Source: Candidatus Izemoplasma sp. (lineage in GTDB: Bacteria > Bacillota_I > Bacilli_A > Izemoplasmatales > Izemoplasmataceae). Taken from it: DNA of 5,113 nt. This document shows positions 1-5,113 of the stretch, piece after piece. The notes beneath the pieces were generated by a model that made no database searches, was not told where the DNA came from, and worked only from the letters and a program-made list of their open reading frames with translations. The translations under genes were made by a program, and so were the position numbers. How positions within the stretch are numbered: position 1 is the stretch's first letter; every line of letters begins with the position of its first letter. The stretch covers positions 1-5,113 of the forward strand of contig SKJA01000169.1 in NCBI GenBank assembly GCA_007116105.1, in the 5' to 3' direction.

Positions 1-23
1 CCATTGACACCACACCCCTAGGG

Positions 24-107
24 TGGTGGTGGGGGACGGATTCGAACCGCCGAACCCTAAGGAGTAGATTTACAGTCTACCGCGTTTAACCACTTCGCTA
101 CCCCACC
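24..107 (-). tRNA. tRNA-Tyr, anticodon GTA
   Basis: Read on the minus strand, this is a full class II tRNA. The 7-bp acceptor stem GGTGGGG (101-107) pairs with CCCCACC (28-34), followed by discriminator A (27) and an encoded CCA (24-26). The anticodon stem GTAGA/TCTAC (76-80 and 64-68) closes the loop CTGTAAA, whose anticodon GTA lies at 71-73 and reads Tyr codons. The T arm (35-51) has the canonical loop TTCGAAT. The variable region between the anticodon and T stems (about 52-63) is long, as expected for bacterial tRNA-Tyr. The D loop contains the GG pair. The gene lies downstream of trkH and has its own consensus promoter, so it is probably transcribed independently, with possible readthrough from the K+ operon. 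Confidence 0.97.
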
Positions 108-128
108 ACATTGCTAAAACGCTTAATC

Positions 129-157
129 ATTATAGCAAAAGCCATTTTTAAAAGCAA
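129..157 (-). promoter_or_regulatory. Sigma-A-type promoter for tRNA-Tyr with extended -10
   Basis: On the minus strand there is a perfect TATAAT -10 box at 134-129, preceded by TGC, which gives an extended -10 (TGnTATAAT). A 17-bp spacer separates it from a weak -35, TTGCTT (157-152), which matches the consensus only in the TTG. Transcription would start near position 122, about 15 bases before the mature tRNA 5' end at 107. The weak -35 is consistent with the extended -10 compensating for it. Confidence 0.75.
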
Positions 158-173
158 CTAGTCCATGAGTTTT

Positions 174-1661
174 TTATTTGCGTGCTTGAACCGTTCCCTT
201 AATGCCTTGTATGGCGTCTTTGATAATCTTAAAAATCACTATGAAGACAATCATGAATTCTAATCGCCCAAGAAACATGCCAAAAATCATCGTCACGTAA
301 CTAAGTGCTGACAGTTCGCTTGAAAGCAAACCTACTGATAATCCTACCGTACCAATCGTAGAGGCGAACTCAAAGAGTGACTGCTGTAACGTGAAGCCCT
401 CTAATGTCAAAATAAGGGTCCCAAAAAATAACACCAACATGTAGATGAAAGCAAAATTATACACGTTAATCATGTCCTCTTTGTGGATTCTCTTGCTTCC
501 TGTTGGCACATACACAACGTGGTCTGTGACGCGGCGCTCTGAATCAAAAACCCGACGAACACTAAACCAAAAATTTCTAAGCATTAAAGAGATGCGCGTC
601 ATCTTGATACCACCACTCGTAGACCCGGATTGACCACCAATGAGCATGATTACGATAAACAAAACAATGATAGGAGCAGCATAAAATGAGTAATCACTGA
701 TCGAGTACCCCGTTGTACTCAAGGCTGAGACGACTTCAAAGATTGCAACGCGTATCGGGTCGTTTAGATGGGCATATGAAAAGGTAAGAATTAACATCAT
801 CATAAAGGGGATAAACACAATTAGAAGCACCACGAAAAAACGTGCATCGTTCAATTTTAAGATTGCTTTAAACTTACCATTCAGAACCAAAATATAGAGT
901 GCGAAGTTGGTTCCACCAAGCAACATCAACACAATTGTAACAATTTCTATGCCAAGACTTTGGTAGTGGCCAATACTATCATTTTGAACCGAAAACCCTC
1001 CCGTTGAGATGGCAGACATGGTGTGATTAATCGCATCAAATAAAGGCATCCCAACGATAACGTAAGCCACAATCCCGACCACCGTAAATCCTAGATAAAA
1101 TGAAAACAGCATTCGTGATGTTTTCTTAACACTCGGCAAAACGGCATCATGACCTTCGACTTGATAAAGACCAGAATACGTCCCTACACCAATCACAGAG
1201 AGCATCATAATAGCAATTAAACCAAAGCCCCCTAAAAACTGCATAAGACTTCTGAATAAGAGTAGACTGTTAGGATACTGTGAAACATCCAACATAGAAA
1301 GCCCCGTGGTTGTCCACCCACTGACACTTTCAAAAAGTGCTTGAAGAAAGGTTAATTCTGTTAAGATTAGAAATGGTATGGTACTGATGGCCATGGTTAA
1401 GGCCCAAGCAAAGACAACACTGACAGCGCTGTCTATACGATTTAGTTGAAGGGCACTTTTATCTGAGTTTAAACGATACAACAGTAGGCCAACGCTTTGA
1501 GTCAAGACAAATGGAATGAGAAATGATTGTAGCGGTGTGTCACGTTCTAAGAGTGTCATGATCAATGGGAAAAAGTATGCCCATCCTACGACCATAAATG
1601 TTAAACCCATCGTGTACGCGATTCTCCGGTAGTCTGTAAATCGGGCGCCATTCATGAGCAT
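174..1661 (-). CDS. trkH: TrkH/KtrB-family potassium channel-transport subunit
   Basis: This 495-aa polytopic membrane protein is the K+-conducting subunit of a Trk/Ktr uptake system. Four repeated membrane-pore-membrane units are visible from their filter loops: P1 around T117-T-T-G120, P2 around S219-T-G-G222, P3 around S315-T-T-G318, and P4 around G437-T-V-G440. The second unit uses STGG and the fourth GTVG, within the usual variation of the family. A glycine/serine-rich segment, GGQSGSTSGGIK (342-353), matches the intramembrane gating loop in the third unit. The conserved GRLE motif (465-468) lies in the last membrane segment. The length is normal for TrkH. The start overlaps the end of the upstream trkA-like gene: ATG at 1661 has a weak AAGG 4 nt upstream, while ATG at 1655 would form an ATGA overlap with 10-nt spacing, so two residues are uncertain. 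Trk rather than KtrB is preferred because of length and partners. It is the last gene of the inferred operon. Confidence 0.93.
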   Translation of the reverse strand: MLMNGARFTDYRRIAYTMGLTFMVVGWAYFFPLIMTLLERDTPLQSFLIPFVLTQSVGLLLYRLNSDKSALQLNRIDSAVSVVFAWALTMAISTIPFLILTELTFLQALFESVSGWTTTGLSMLDVSQYPNSLLLFRSLMQFLGGFGLIAIMMLSVIGVGTYSGLYQVEGHDAVLPSVKKTSRMLFSFYLGFTVVGIVAYVIVGMPLFDAINHTMSAISTGGFSVQNDSIGHYQSLGIEIVTIVLMLLGGTNFALYILVLNGKFKAILKLNDARFFVVLLIVFIPFMMMLILTFSYAHLNDPIRVAIFEVVSALSTTGYSISDYSFYAAPIIVLFIVIMLIGGQSGSTSGGIKMTRISLMLRNFWFSVRRVFDSERRVTDHVVYVPTGSKRIHKEDMINVYNFAFIYMLVLFFGTLILTLEGFTLQQSLFEFASTIGTVGLSVGLLSSELSALSYVTMIFGMFLGRLEFMIVFIVIFKIIKDAIQGIKGTVQARK

Positions 1662-2311
1662 AATACCTTGACCAACTTAGCTTGGGATTTCTCTAAGGTT
1701 GTCACAATGACGTGATCACCTTCTTCGATGACGGTGTCACCATGCGGGATTAAAGGTTTTTCATGTCGGAAAATAGCCGAAACGATGGTTTCTTTTGGTA
1801 AGGGGAGGTCGACAATCTTTACGCCTATGGCGCTGGCTTTTGATGGGATGGTAACATTTACGATGACAACCCCTCCATTTTCAATCGGTGAATACGAGCG
1901 CAAATGCTCAACAAATGCTTGTTGCTCAATAATGTTTGCCAAGGATTTTGCTGTGTCAATCGTGGCATCGACACCAAGCGCAAGAAACACCTCCTCATTT
2001 TCGTGCTCGTTTACTAGACTTACTGTCCGTTTAACGTTGTGAGCTTTTTTTAATAACATGGCCGACAACAAGTTGTCCTTATCGTCCCACGATAAATGAA
2101 CGGACAAATCGAAGTCATCGATTTGGGCACTCTGTAAAACAGATTCATCAGTTCCATCACCGTGAATAATGATGGTTTGCGGGTATAATCTTGAAAGGTG
2201 CTTACAAAAATTCAAGTCTTTATTAATGACAACAATTTTATGACGGCTTTTGATGAACGCACTTAAGAGATAGCCCACTTTTCTTTGGCCATCTAAAAGG
2301 ATGATTTTCAT
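1652..2311 (-). CDS. TrkA-like K+ channel regulator, RCK_N (degenerate) plus RCK_C
   Basis: This 219-aa cytosolic protein is predicted to form part of the gating ring under TrkH. Residues 1 to about 135 form a Rossmann-type RCK_N domain and about 147-206 an RCK_C (TrkA_C) domain, ending with an EEGDHVIV strand typical of that fold. The nucleotide-binding site is degraded. The GxGxxG glycine motif reads G8-Q-R-K-V-G13, losing its middle glycine, and the acidic residue expected at the end of strand 2 is Asn30. It may therefore bind nucleotide poorly, or bind something else through RCK_C, a domain known in other Trk/Ktr proteins to bind c-di-AMP. The start at 2311 is chosen because MKII is the usual TrkA N-terminus and GGGAGG lies 10 nt upstream; the ATG at 2320 has that site only 1 nt away. 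It ends in an overlap with trkH. The fold is clear; the effect of the lost residues is inference. Confidence 0.88.
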   Translation of the reverse strand: MKIILLDGQRKVGYLLSAFIKSRHKIVVINKDLNFCKHLSRLYPQTIIIHGDGTDESVLQSAQIDDFDLSVHLSWDDKDNLLSAMLLKKAHNVKRTVSLVNEHENEEVFLALGVDATIDTAKSLANIIEQQAFVEHLRSYSPIENGGVVIVNVTIPSKASAIGVKIVDLPLPKETIVSAIFRHEKPLIPHGDTVIEEGDHVIVTTLEKSQAKLVKVLCS

Positions 2312-2316
2312 GTGTG

Positions 2317-2733
2317 TCATACCTCCCGGAGTAACGTTTCTTCTAGTTGTTTTACAGAAAGTTCTGCTGGACAAACGATGGTGATGCTCTCTCCTTCAAG
2401 AACTTTCGACTTGTTTTTGTCGTAAAGCCGAATGTAGATTTTTGGAATCCGATAGTACTTTTTAGCAAGCAAGGCCAGATAAAGATTCGTCTTGTCACAT
2501 TCAGTGGCCGAAATAAACAGATCACATTCGCCAAGGTTAATTTCTTTAAGCACCTCACTACTGGCTGCGTCACCAAGCACAACGTTGCCGCCAAAATTGG
2601 TTGACACAGAGGATAGCTTTTGTTCGTCTTGGTCTATAAGTGTCACTTCGTTGTTTAAATGACTGAGTTTTTCAGCCATAGACTTTCCAAGATCACCTGC
2701 ACCAACGATGATGACTCTCTGCTTTGGTCTCAT
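2317..2733 (-). CDS. TrkA-like protein with RCK_N domain only
   Basis: This 138-aa protein is a single RCK_N/TrkA_N Rossmann domain. It has an intact dinucleotide motif G11-A-G-D-L-G16, an acidic Asp34 at the end of strand 2 (which favours NAD(H) or an adenine nucleotide), the conserved V-L-G-D segment near 52-55, and the ISATECDKTN turn at 74-83. It stops after the helix following the Rossmann core and has no RCK_C domain, so it is about 80 residues shorter than an ordinary single-RCK TrkA or KtrA. The stop overlaps the leader of the next gene, which supplies the missing RCK_C type domain. Together the two could make a mixed gating ring for TrkH. The ATG at 2733 is supported by AGGAG 9 nt upstream, inside the end of the TPR gene. 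No sign of a frameshift is seen; the short form appears genuine. Confidence 0.9.
   Translation of the reverse strand: MRPKQRVIIVGAGDLGKSMAEKLSHLNNEVTLIDQDEQKLSSVSTNFGGNVVLGDAASSEVLKEINLGECDLFISATECDKTNLYLALLAKKYYRIPKIYIRLYDKNKSKVLEGESITIVCPAELSVKQLEETLLREV
2322..2327 (-). promoter_or_regulatory. Shine-Dalgarno site deciding the start of the second trkA-like gene
   Basis: GGGAGG on the minus strand lies inside the last codons of the upstream trkA-like gene. It is 1 nt from the ATG at 2320 and 10 nt from the ATG at 2311, so only the latter is reasonably placed. This supports MKII as the N-terminus and implies translational coupling between the two TrkA-like proteins. Confidence 0.65.
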
Positions 2734-2737
2734 AATG

Positions 2738-3031
2738 TTACTCTCCTACACTCATCTTGCGACTTTTAGAACTATGTATGTTGCCTAATCTCTCTAAGTT
2801 CTTGATTGCTGGCTGATACGTTTGATCCATGTAATACGCGACTCGATAAAACTTCATCGCTTTTGGACGCTGGCCGATACATTCGTAATAACAACCGATA
2901 AGATTGTATGTGTCTGAGCGCTCAAAATCTTGTTGAAGGCATTCTTTTAAGACTTTGTAGCTCGTATTAAAATCTTTCTCTTGTAATAATTTAATGGCTC
3001 TTTGCTTTAATTTCTCATATTGAGTTAGCAT
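2738..3031 (-). CDS. Small TPR-repeat protein of unknown role in the K+ operon
   Basis: This 97-aa protein has no signal peptide or membrane segment. It appears to contain about two tetratricopeptide repeats: a weaker one near residues 4-37 and a clearer one near 38-71, with the pattern Y42-N-L..G46-x-x-Y49, A59, F61 and A65, followed by a capping helix (about 73-82, PAIKNLERL) and a basic, polar tail. TPR units bind peptide segments of partner proteins, so it could act as an adaptor between the two-component system and the channel complex, but nothing in the sequence shows this. The start at ATG 3031 is chosen over the in-frame TTG at 3037 because AGGAG lies 8 nt upstream of the ATG and only 2 nt from the TTG. 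It follows kdpE by 11 nt and precedes the trkA-like gene by 4 nt. I do not recognise a named family. Confidence 0.8.
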   Translation of the reverse strand: MLTQYEKLKQRAIKLLQEKDFNTSYKVLKECLQQDFERSDTYNLIGCYYECIGQRPKAMKFYRVAYYMDQTYQPAIKNLERLGNIHSSKSRKMSVGE

Positions 3032-3039
3032 AAGCAAAA

Positions 3040-3044
3040 CTCCT
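3040..3044 (-). promoter_or_regulatory. Shine-Dalgarno site of the TPR gene
   Basis: AGGAG on the minus strand overlaps the TAG stop codon of the kdpE-like gene and sits 8 nt before the ATG at 3031. It excludes the in-frame TTG at 3037, which would leave 2 nt of spacing. Confidence 0.7.
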
Positions 3045-3729
3045 ATTCGTCTGACATTTTATACCCGATTCCTATCTCTGTGAGAATGTATTGGGGATTC
3101 GATGGATCGCGTTCGATTTTTCTTCTTAAGTTTGCCATGAAAACACGTAAAGAATGATTCTCTTGATAAAATTCACCCCAGACTTCCTTGATGAGTTCTC
3201 GGTGGACTAAAACTTTACCTGCATGACGTGCTAAATGTGTTAACAGTTTAAACTCAATGGGTGTAAGCTTGATGAGTTCATCTTGAACTTTGACGATATG
3301 CTTTTCTATGTCAATTTCTAACTCCTTAACCTTAAGTATTGATTCCTCGGTTAGATTGGACATGCGCTGTTGATGACGTAAGCTCACTCGAATGCGGGCC
3401 AACAACTCTCCCGTACTAAAAGGCTTGGTTAAATAATCGTCTGCACCCATATCAAGGGCCTGAATCTTGCTTTTATCTTGTCCACGTGCAGAGATCACCA
3501 CAATCGGTGTGGCATCAATGGTTCTGACCATTTGAATAAAATCTAATCCATCGCCATCGGGAAGGCCCAAATCGAGGAGTACAAGCGCGGGACGATGCAA
3601 CGTAAACAGTGCCACGCCTTCTTTGAGTGTTTTCGATTTTAGGACGTCATAATCGTGATGGGTCAGTGTGATGTCCAGTAAATTATGAATCGAAGAATCG
3701 TCTTCAATGACGAGAATCTTTTCATTCAT
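3043..3729 (-). CDS. kdpE: KdpE-like OmpR/PhoB-family response regulator
   Basis: This 228-aa transcription factor has an N-terminal receiver domain (about 1-118) and a C-terminal winged helix (about 130-228). The receiver has the acidic pocket E9-D10-D11, the phospho-acceptor Asp53 in LLDLGLPDGDG, Ser80 as the switch hydroxyl and Lys102 in the TKPF turn. The DNA-binding domain shows the KLTPIEFKLL opening (from about 154), the recognition helix region HSLRVFMANLRRKI (about 192-205) and the wing TEIGIGYKM, all close to the KdpE branch. The cognate kinase gene is immediately upstream and overlaps by 8 bp (ATGAATGA). The ATG at 3729 is preferred over an in-frame TTG at 3744 because AGGAGG lies 6 nt before the ATG. 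It probably controls the operon promoter; the KdpE name rests on resemblance and on pairing with a KdpD-type kinase, and the target is inferred. Confidence 0.92.
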   Translation of the reverse strand: MNEKILVIEDDSSIHNLLDITLTHHDYDVLKSKTLKEGVALFTLHRPALVLLDLGLPDGDGLDFIQMVRTIDATPIVVISARGQDKSKIQALDMGADDYLTKPFSTGELLARIRVSLRHQQRMSNLTEESILKVKELEIDIEKHIVKVQDELIKLTPIEFKLLTHLARHAGKVLVHRELIKEVWGEFYQENHSLRVFMANLRRKIERDPSNPQYILTEIGIGYKMSDE

Positions 3730-4789
3730 TTGCGGCCTCCTCAATGAGTGCGAGTTTAAAGGTGAACTTTGCGCCTTGAAAGCGACTGGTACTATAGGTT
3801 AACTGAGAGTCATGTGCTTCCAAAATGCTTTTACAAATGGCCAGGCCTAGACCTAGGCCACGGCTACCATCGCCATGCCCTGTGTAAAAAAGCTCAAACA
3901 TGTGTGGTAAATCAAGAGACGAGACGCCAGGTCCGTCATCTTCTACAGAAAACACAACCTCATCGGCTTCTGCTTTCACGGATAACACGATGTCACCGCC
4001 TTCTTTAGCATGCTTGACAGCATTTTCTAATAAGTTCATTAGGACTTGGACAATTAAGTTTGGATCGCCTCGGACCATGAGGACACGCTCAGGGATTTCC
4101 GTCAACACATGGCGGTTTTTTCGATGCTTGTCAAAGCGTCTGATGACGTCAACAACGATGTCATCGACACTCTCGATGTCTGCATTTATCGTGAGTCGCT
4201 CATCTTGGATTTTTGTTACAGCTAAAATGTTCTCAATCATACGAATCATCCATAAGGAATCCTCGTACGCACCAGATAAAAGTGTGTCCCGTGTACTATC
4301 TGAGAGCTTTTTGTTGATGAGTGCGGTCTCAAGTGTTCCACTGATGCTCATAAGCGGTGTTCTCACATCGTGTGAGATGCTTTTGAGAATGGTTGCTCTC
4401 AGTTGCTCGGTGTGAGCGCGCAGTTGAATCGCTTGTTTCTCTTCTACTAAAAGCTCATTCAACTCTATTTGGTTCTTAAATCGAATGGTCATCGACGTGC
4501 TAATGATGGTAATTAAAAACATCATGGCGAATGTGAAAGGATACTGATTGTCTTCGGTTGAAAAGGTATACCGTGGCTCCGTAAAGAAAAAGTTGAACAG
4601 AGCCACAACAACAAACGGGCTGTAAATCATAACGCGATAGCTGTGTGTATAAATAGCAATGATGATGACTGCTAGAATATACACCATAATGAGGTTTGCC
4701 TCTTGAACACCGATGAGATCAAGCAAGAACCCAATCAGAGTGGCTAACGCAAACATGATAAACACAAAGACATGTGGAGATTTAATCAT
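3722..4789 (-). CDS. Short KdpD-like sensor histidine kinase (DUF4118, HisKA, HATPase)
   Basis: This 355-aa membrane kinase corresponds to the C-terminal part of KdpD. The N-terminal region (about 6-102) carries four membrane segments of the DUF4118/KdpD type with the signature NFFFTEPRYTF at 66-76. A short linker leads to the dimerisation domain, whose phospho-accepting His140 sits in SHDVRTPL. The ATP-binding domain follows, with the N box N252-LLEN256, G1 box DDGPG (284-288), F box near FELFY (298-302) and G2 box GLGLGLA (311-317). Catalytic residues all look intact. Compared with the roughly 890-residue E. coli KdpD, it lacks the whole cytosolic N-terminal KdpD/USP region with its nucleotide-binding motifs, and the GAF domain between membrane and kinase. 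The start is secure: AGGAGG lies 5-6 nt upstream, and a terminator closes the preceding gene, leaving no room for lost domains. It is likely a sensor of K+ or envelope state for this operon (inference). Confidence 0.92.
   Translation of the reverse strand: MIKSPHVFVFIMFALATLIGFLLDLIGVQEANLIMVYILAVIIIAIYTHSYRVMIYSPFVVVALFNFFFTEPRYTFSTEDNQYPFTFAMMFLITIISTSMTIRFKNQIELNELLVEEKQAIQLRAHTEQLRATILKSISHDVRTPLMSISGTLETALINKKLSDSTRDTLLSGAYEDSLWMIRMIENILAVTKIQDERLTINADIESVDDIVVDVIRRFDKHRKNRHVLTEIPERVLMVRGDPNLIVQVLMNLLENAVKHAKEGGDIVLSVKAEADEVVFSVEDDGPGVSSLDLPHMFELFYTGHGDGSRGLGLGLAICKSILEAHDSQLTYSTSRFQGAKFTFKLALIEEAANE
3736..3741 (-). promoter_or_regulatory. Shine-Dalgarno site deciding the kdpE start
   Basis: AGGAGG on the minus strand is embedded in the last codons of the kinase gene, 6 nt before the ATG at 3729. 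It lies almost entirely downstream of the alternative TTG at 3744, which rules that start out. Kinase and regulator are probably translationally coupled. Confidence 0.8.
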
Positions 4790-4795
4790 GACTAG

Positions 4796-4802
4796 TCCTC
4801 CT
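4796..4802 (-). promoter_or_regulatory. Strong Shine-Dalgarno site of the operon's first gene
   Basis: AGGAGGA on the minus strand lies 6 nt before the ATG at 4789. It fixes the start of the kinase gene at the first membrane segment and shows that the short kinase is an independently initiated gene rather than a fragment of a longer one. Confidence 0.85.
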
Positions 4803-4812
4803 TAAGCACATT

Positions 4813-4843
4813 TTAATATGTACTGGTGTAAAAATGATATCAA
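4813..4843 (-). promoter_or_regulatory. Candidate promoter of the kdpDE-trk operon
   Basis: On the minus strand, TTGATA (4843-4838, matching TTGACA at 5 of 6) could be the -35. Possible -10 elements are TATTAA at 4818-4813 (19-bp spacer) or CATATT at 17-bp spacing; neither is ideal. A suboptimal -10 and spacer would fit an activator-dependent promoter. Placement is supported by the upstream terminator and by the lack of other intergenic space before the operon. Confidence 0.4.
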
Positions 4844-4852
4844 GAAAGCGCC

Positions 4853-4876
4853 ATTAACGTTAAGAATGTGTTAAGA
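4853..4876 (-). promoter_or_regulatory. Candidate OmpR-family operator: 11-bp-spaced direct repeat
   Basis: On the minus strand the heptamer TCTTAAC occurs at 4876-4870 and again at 4865-4859, exactly 11 bp apart, one helical turn. A third TTAA follows at 4857-4854, so that TTAACGTTAA (4863-4854) is also a perfect palindrome. Regulators of the OmpR/PhoB family, to which KdpE belongs, bind tandem half-sites at about this period, and B. subtilis PhoP uses TTAACA-like repeats. It lies upstream of the candidate -35, as expected for an activator. Autoregulation by the operon's own regulator is the simplest reading, but this is inference. Confidence 0.45.
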
Positions 4877-4903
4877 GATTGAATGATTGCTTGGCTTTTG
4901 GGC

Positions 4904-4931
4904 AAAAAAAAAGGGAGATGTTAAATCTCCC
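4904..4931 (-). terminator. Rho-independent terminator of the HMA gene
   Basis: On the minus strand a perfect 7-bp stem, GGGAGAT/ATCTCCC (4931-4925 with 4919-4913), encloses a 5-nt loop and is followed directly by nine T residues (4912-4904). It starts 17 bp after the stop codon of the metallochaperone gene and isolates it from the K+ operon. Confidence 0.92.
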
Positions 4932-4948
4932 AAATAAGTACCATGACC

Positions 4949-5113
4949 TTACAGTGCGGTCGCAGGATAACCCGCTGTTTCAATAATCGCTTGAATTTCG
5001 GTTACCGATTTATCCGTTTCACCAACTTCAACCGTATGTGCTTCTAAATCAATGGCTACTTTTTCGACCCCTTGTGCTTTTAGGGCGCGGTCAATGGCCA
5101 TTAAGCAATGACC
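4949..5113 (-). CDS. HMA-domain metallochaperone, CopZ-like (partial, 5' end outside window)
   Basis: The C-terminal 54 residues and TAA stop are present; the start lies beyond the right edge. The visible part begins Gly-His-Cys and continues MAIDRALKAQGVEKVAIDL, then a strand, a helix, and the closing AGYPATAL. This is the beta-alpha-beta-beta-alpha-beta heavy-metal-associated fold. The first residues match the end of a CxxC metal-binding motif (probably CGHC), with the first cysteine just outside the window. Proteins of this type carry Cu(I) to P-type ATPases or repressors, and the total length would be about 65-70 residues if it is a free chaperone. It could instead be the end of a larger protein with a C-terminal HMA domain. 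It is separated from the following genes by a terminator and is probably not functionally tied to them. Confidence 0.85.
   Translation of the reverse strand, partial: GHCLMAIDRALKAQGVEKVAIDLEAHTVEVGETDKSVTEIQAIIETAGYPATAL

Noticed and set aside
1..20. Possible 5' part of another tRNA following tRNA-Tyr on the minus strand (GGGGTGTGGTGT then CAATGG).
   Set aside because: It resembles a tRNA start and D arm, but the register fails: with U8 aligned, position 14 is C rather than the nearly invariant A. The rest lies outside the window, so it cannot be confirmed.
150..176. Terminator for the trk operon just after trkH.
   Set aside because: Only a 3-bp pairing (ACT/AGT) is available and no T tract follows on the minus strand. 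The T run here is on the plus strand and lies largely at the trkH end.
1728..2042. A plus-strand open frame opposite the second trkA-like gene.
   Set aside because: It has no domain and no convincing ribosome binding site, and it is fully antisense to a well-supported RCK protein.
2309..2330. A frameshift joining the two trkA-like genes into one tandem-RCK TrkA.
   Set aside because: The first gene ends cleanly after its RCK_N helix, and the second has its own ribosome binding site and starts with a fresh RCK_N domain. A frameshift would still leave no RCK_C between the two, unlike the N1-C1-N2-C2 order of E. coli TrkA.
2312..2374. N-terminal extension of the second trkA-like protein to 2374.
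   Set aside because: It would overlap the upstream trkA-like gene by 58 bp, has no fitting Shine-Dalgarno site, and encodes residues unlike a TrkA N-terminus. MKII at 2311 is the natural start.
3900..4415. A 171-codon open frame on the plus strand, antisense to the kinase gene.
   Set aside because: It is Ser/Thr/Arg-rich low-information sequence with no recognisable domain, and it lies wholly opposite a kinase with all its motifs intact. It is a shadow of the real gene.

Overview
This window reads as a low-GC Gram-positive (Bacillota or a related Mollicutes-like lineage) chromosomal segment. The reasons are strong AGGAGG-type ribosome binding sites, tightly packed overlapping genes, a tRNA-Tyr gene with an encoded CCA end, and a T-tract terminator. 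TGA is used as a stop (kdpD, both trkA-like genes), so the standard bacterial code applies. A finer taxonomic call would be a guess. Every recognisable gene is on the minus strand, so the biological order runs from high to low coordinates.

From the right edge, the window opens with the 3' end of a small HMA-domain metallochaperone (CopZ-like), closed by a clear intrinsic terminator at 4904-4931. A short regulatory gap (4790-4903) follows. It holds a candidate promoter, an 11-bp-spaced direct repeat of the sort bound by OmpR-family regulators, and a strong Shine-Dalgarno site. Six tightly spaced genes then run as one apparent operon: a short KdpD-like histidine kinase, a KdpE-like response regulator, a 97-aa TPR protein, a TrkA-like protein with only an RCK_N domain, a second TrkA-like protein with RCK_N plus RCK_C, and a TrkH/KtrB-type K+ channel subunit. 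Spacings range from short overlaps to 11 nt, which suggests translational coupling. After trkH, a consensus extended -10 promoter drives tRNA-Tyr(GTA), which ends near the left edge.

The inferred logic is a self-contained potassium module. The kinase/regulator pair most resembles KdpD/KdpE, which classically control the KdpFABC ATPase, but here it is joined to a Trk-type channel and its gating-ring proteins. Three departures from textbook arrangements stand out. The kinase lacks the whole cytosolic N-terminal KdpD/USP region and the GAF domain. The gating function is divided between an RCK_N-only protein with an intact Rossmann motif and a partner with a degraded Rossmann motif but a full RCK_C domain. 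A small TPR protein of unknown role sits between the regulatory and transport genes. These are domain-level readings by eye; no database search was run.
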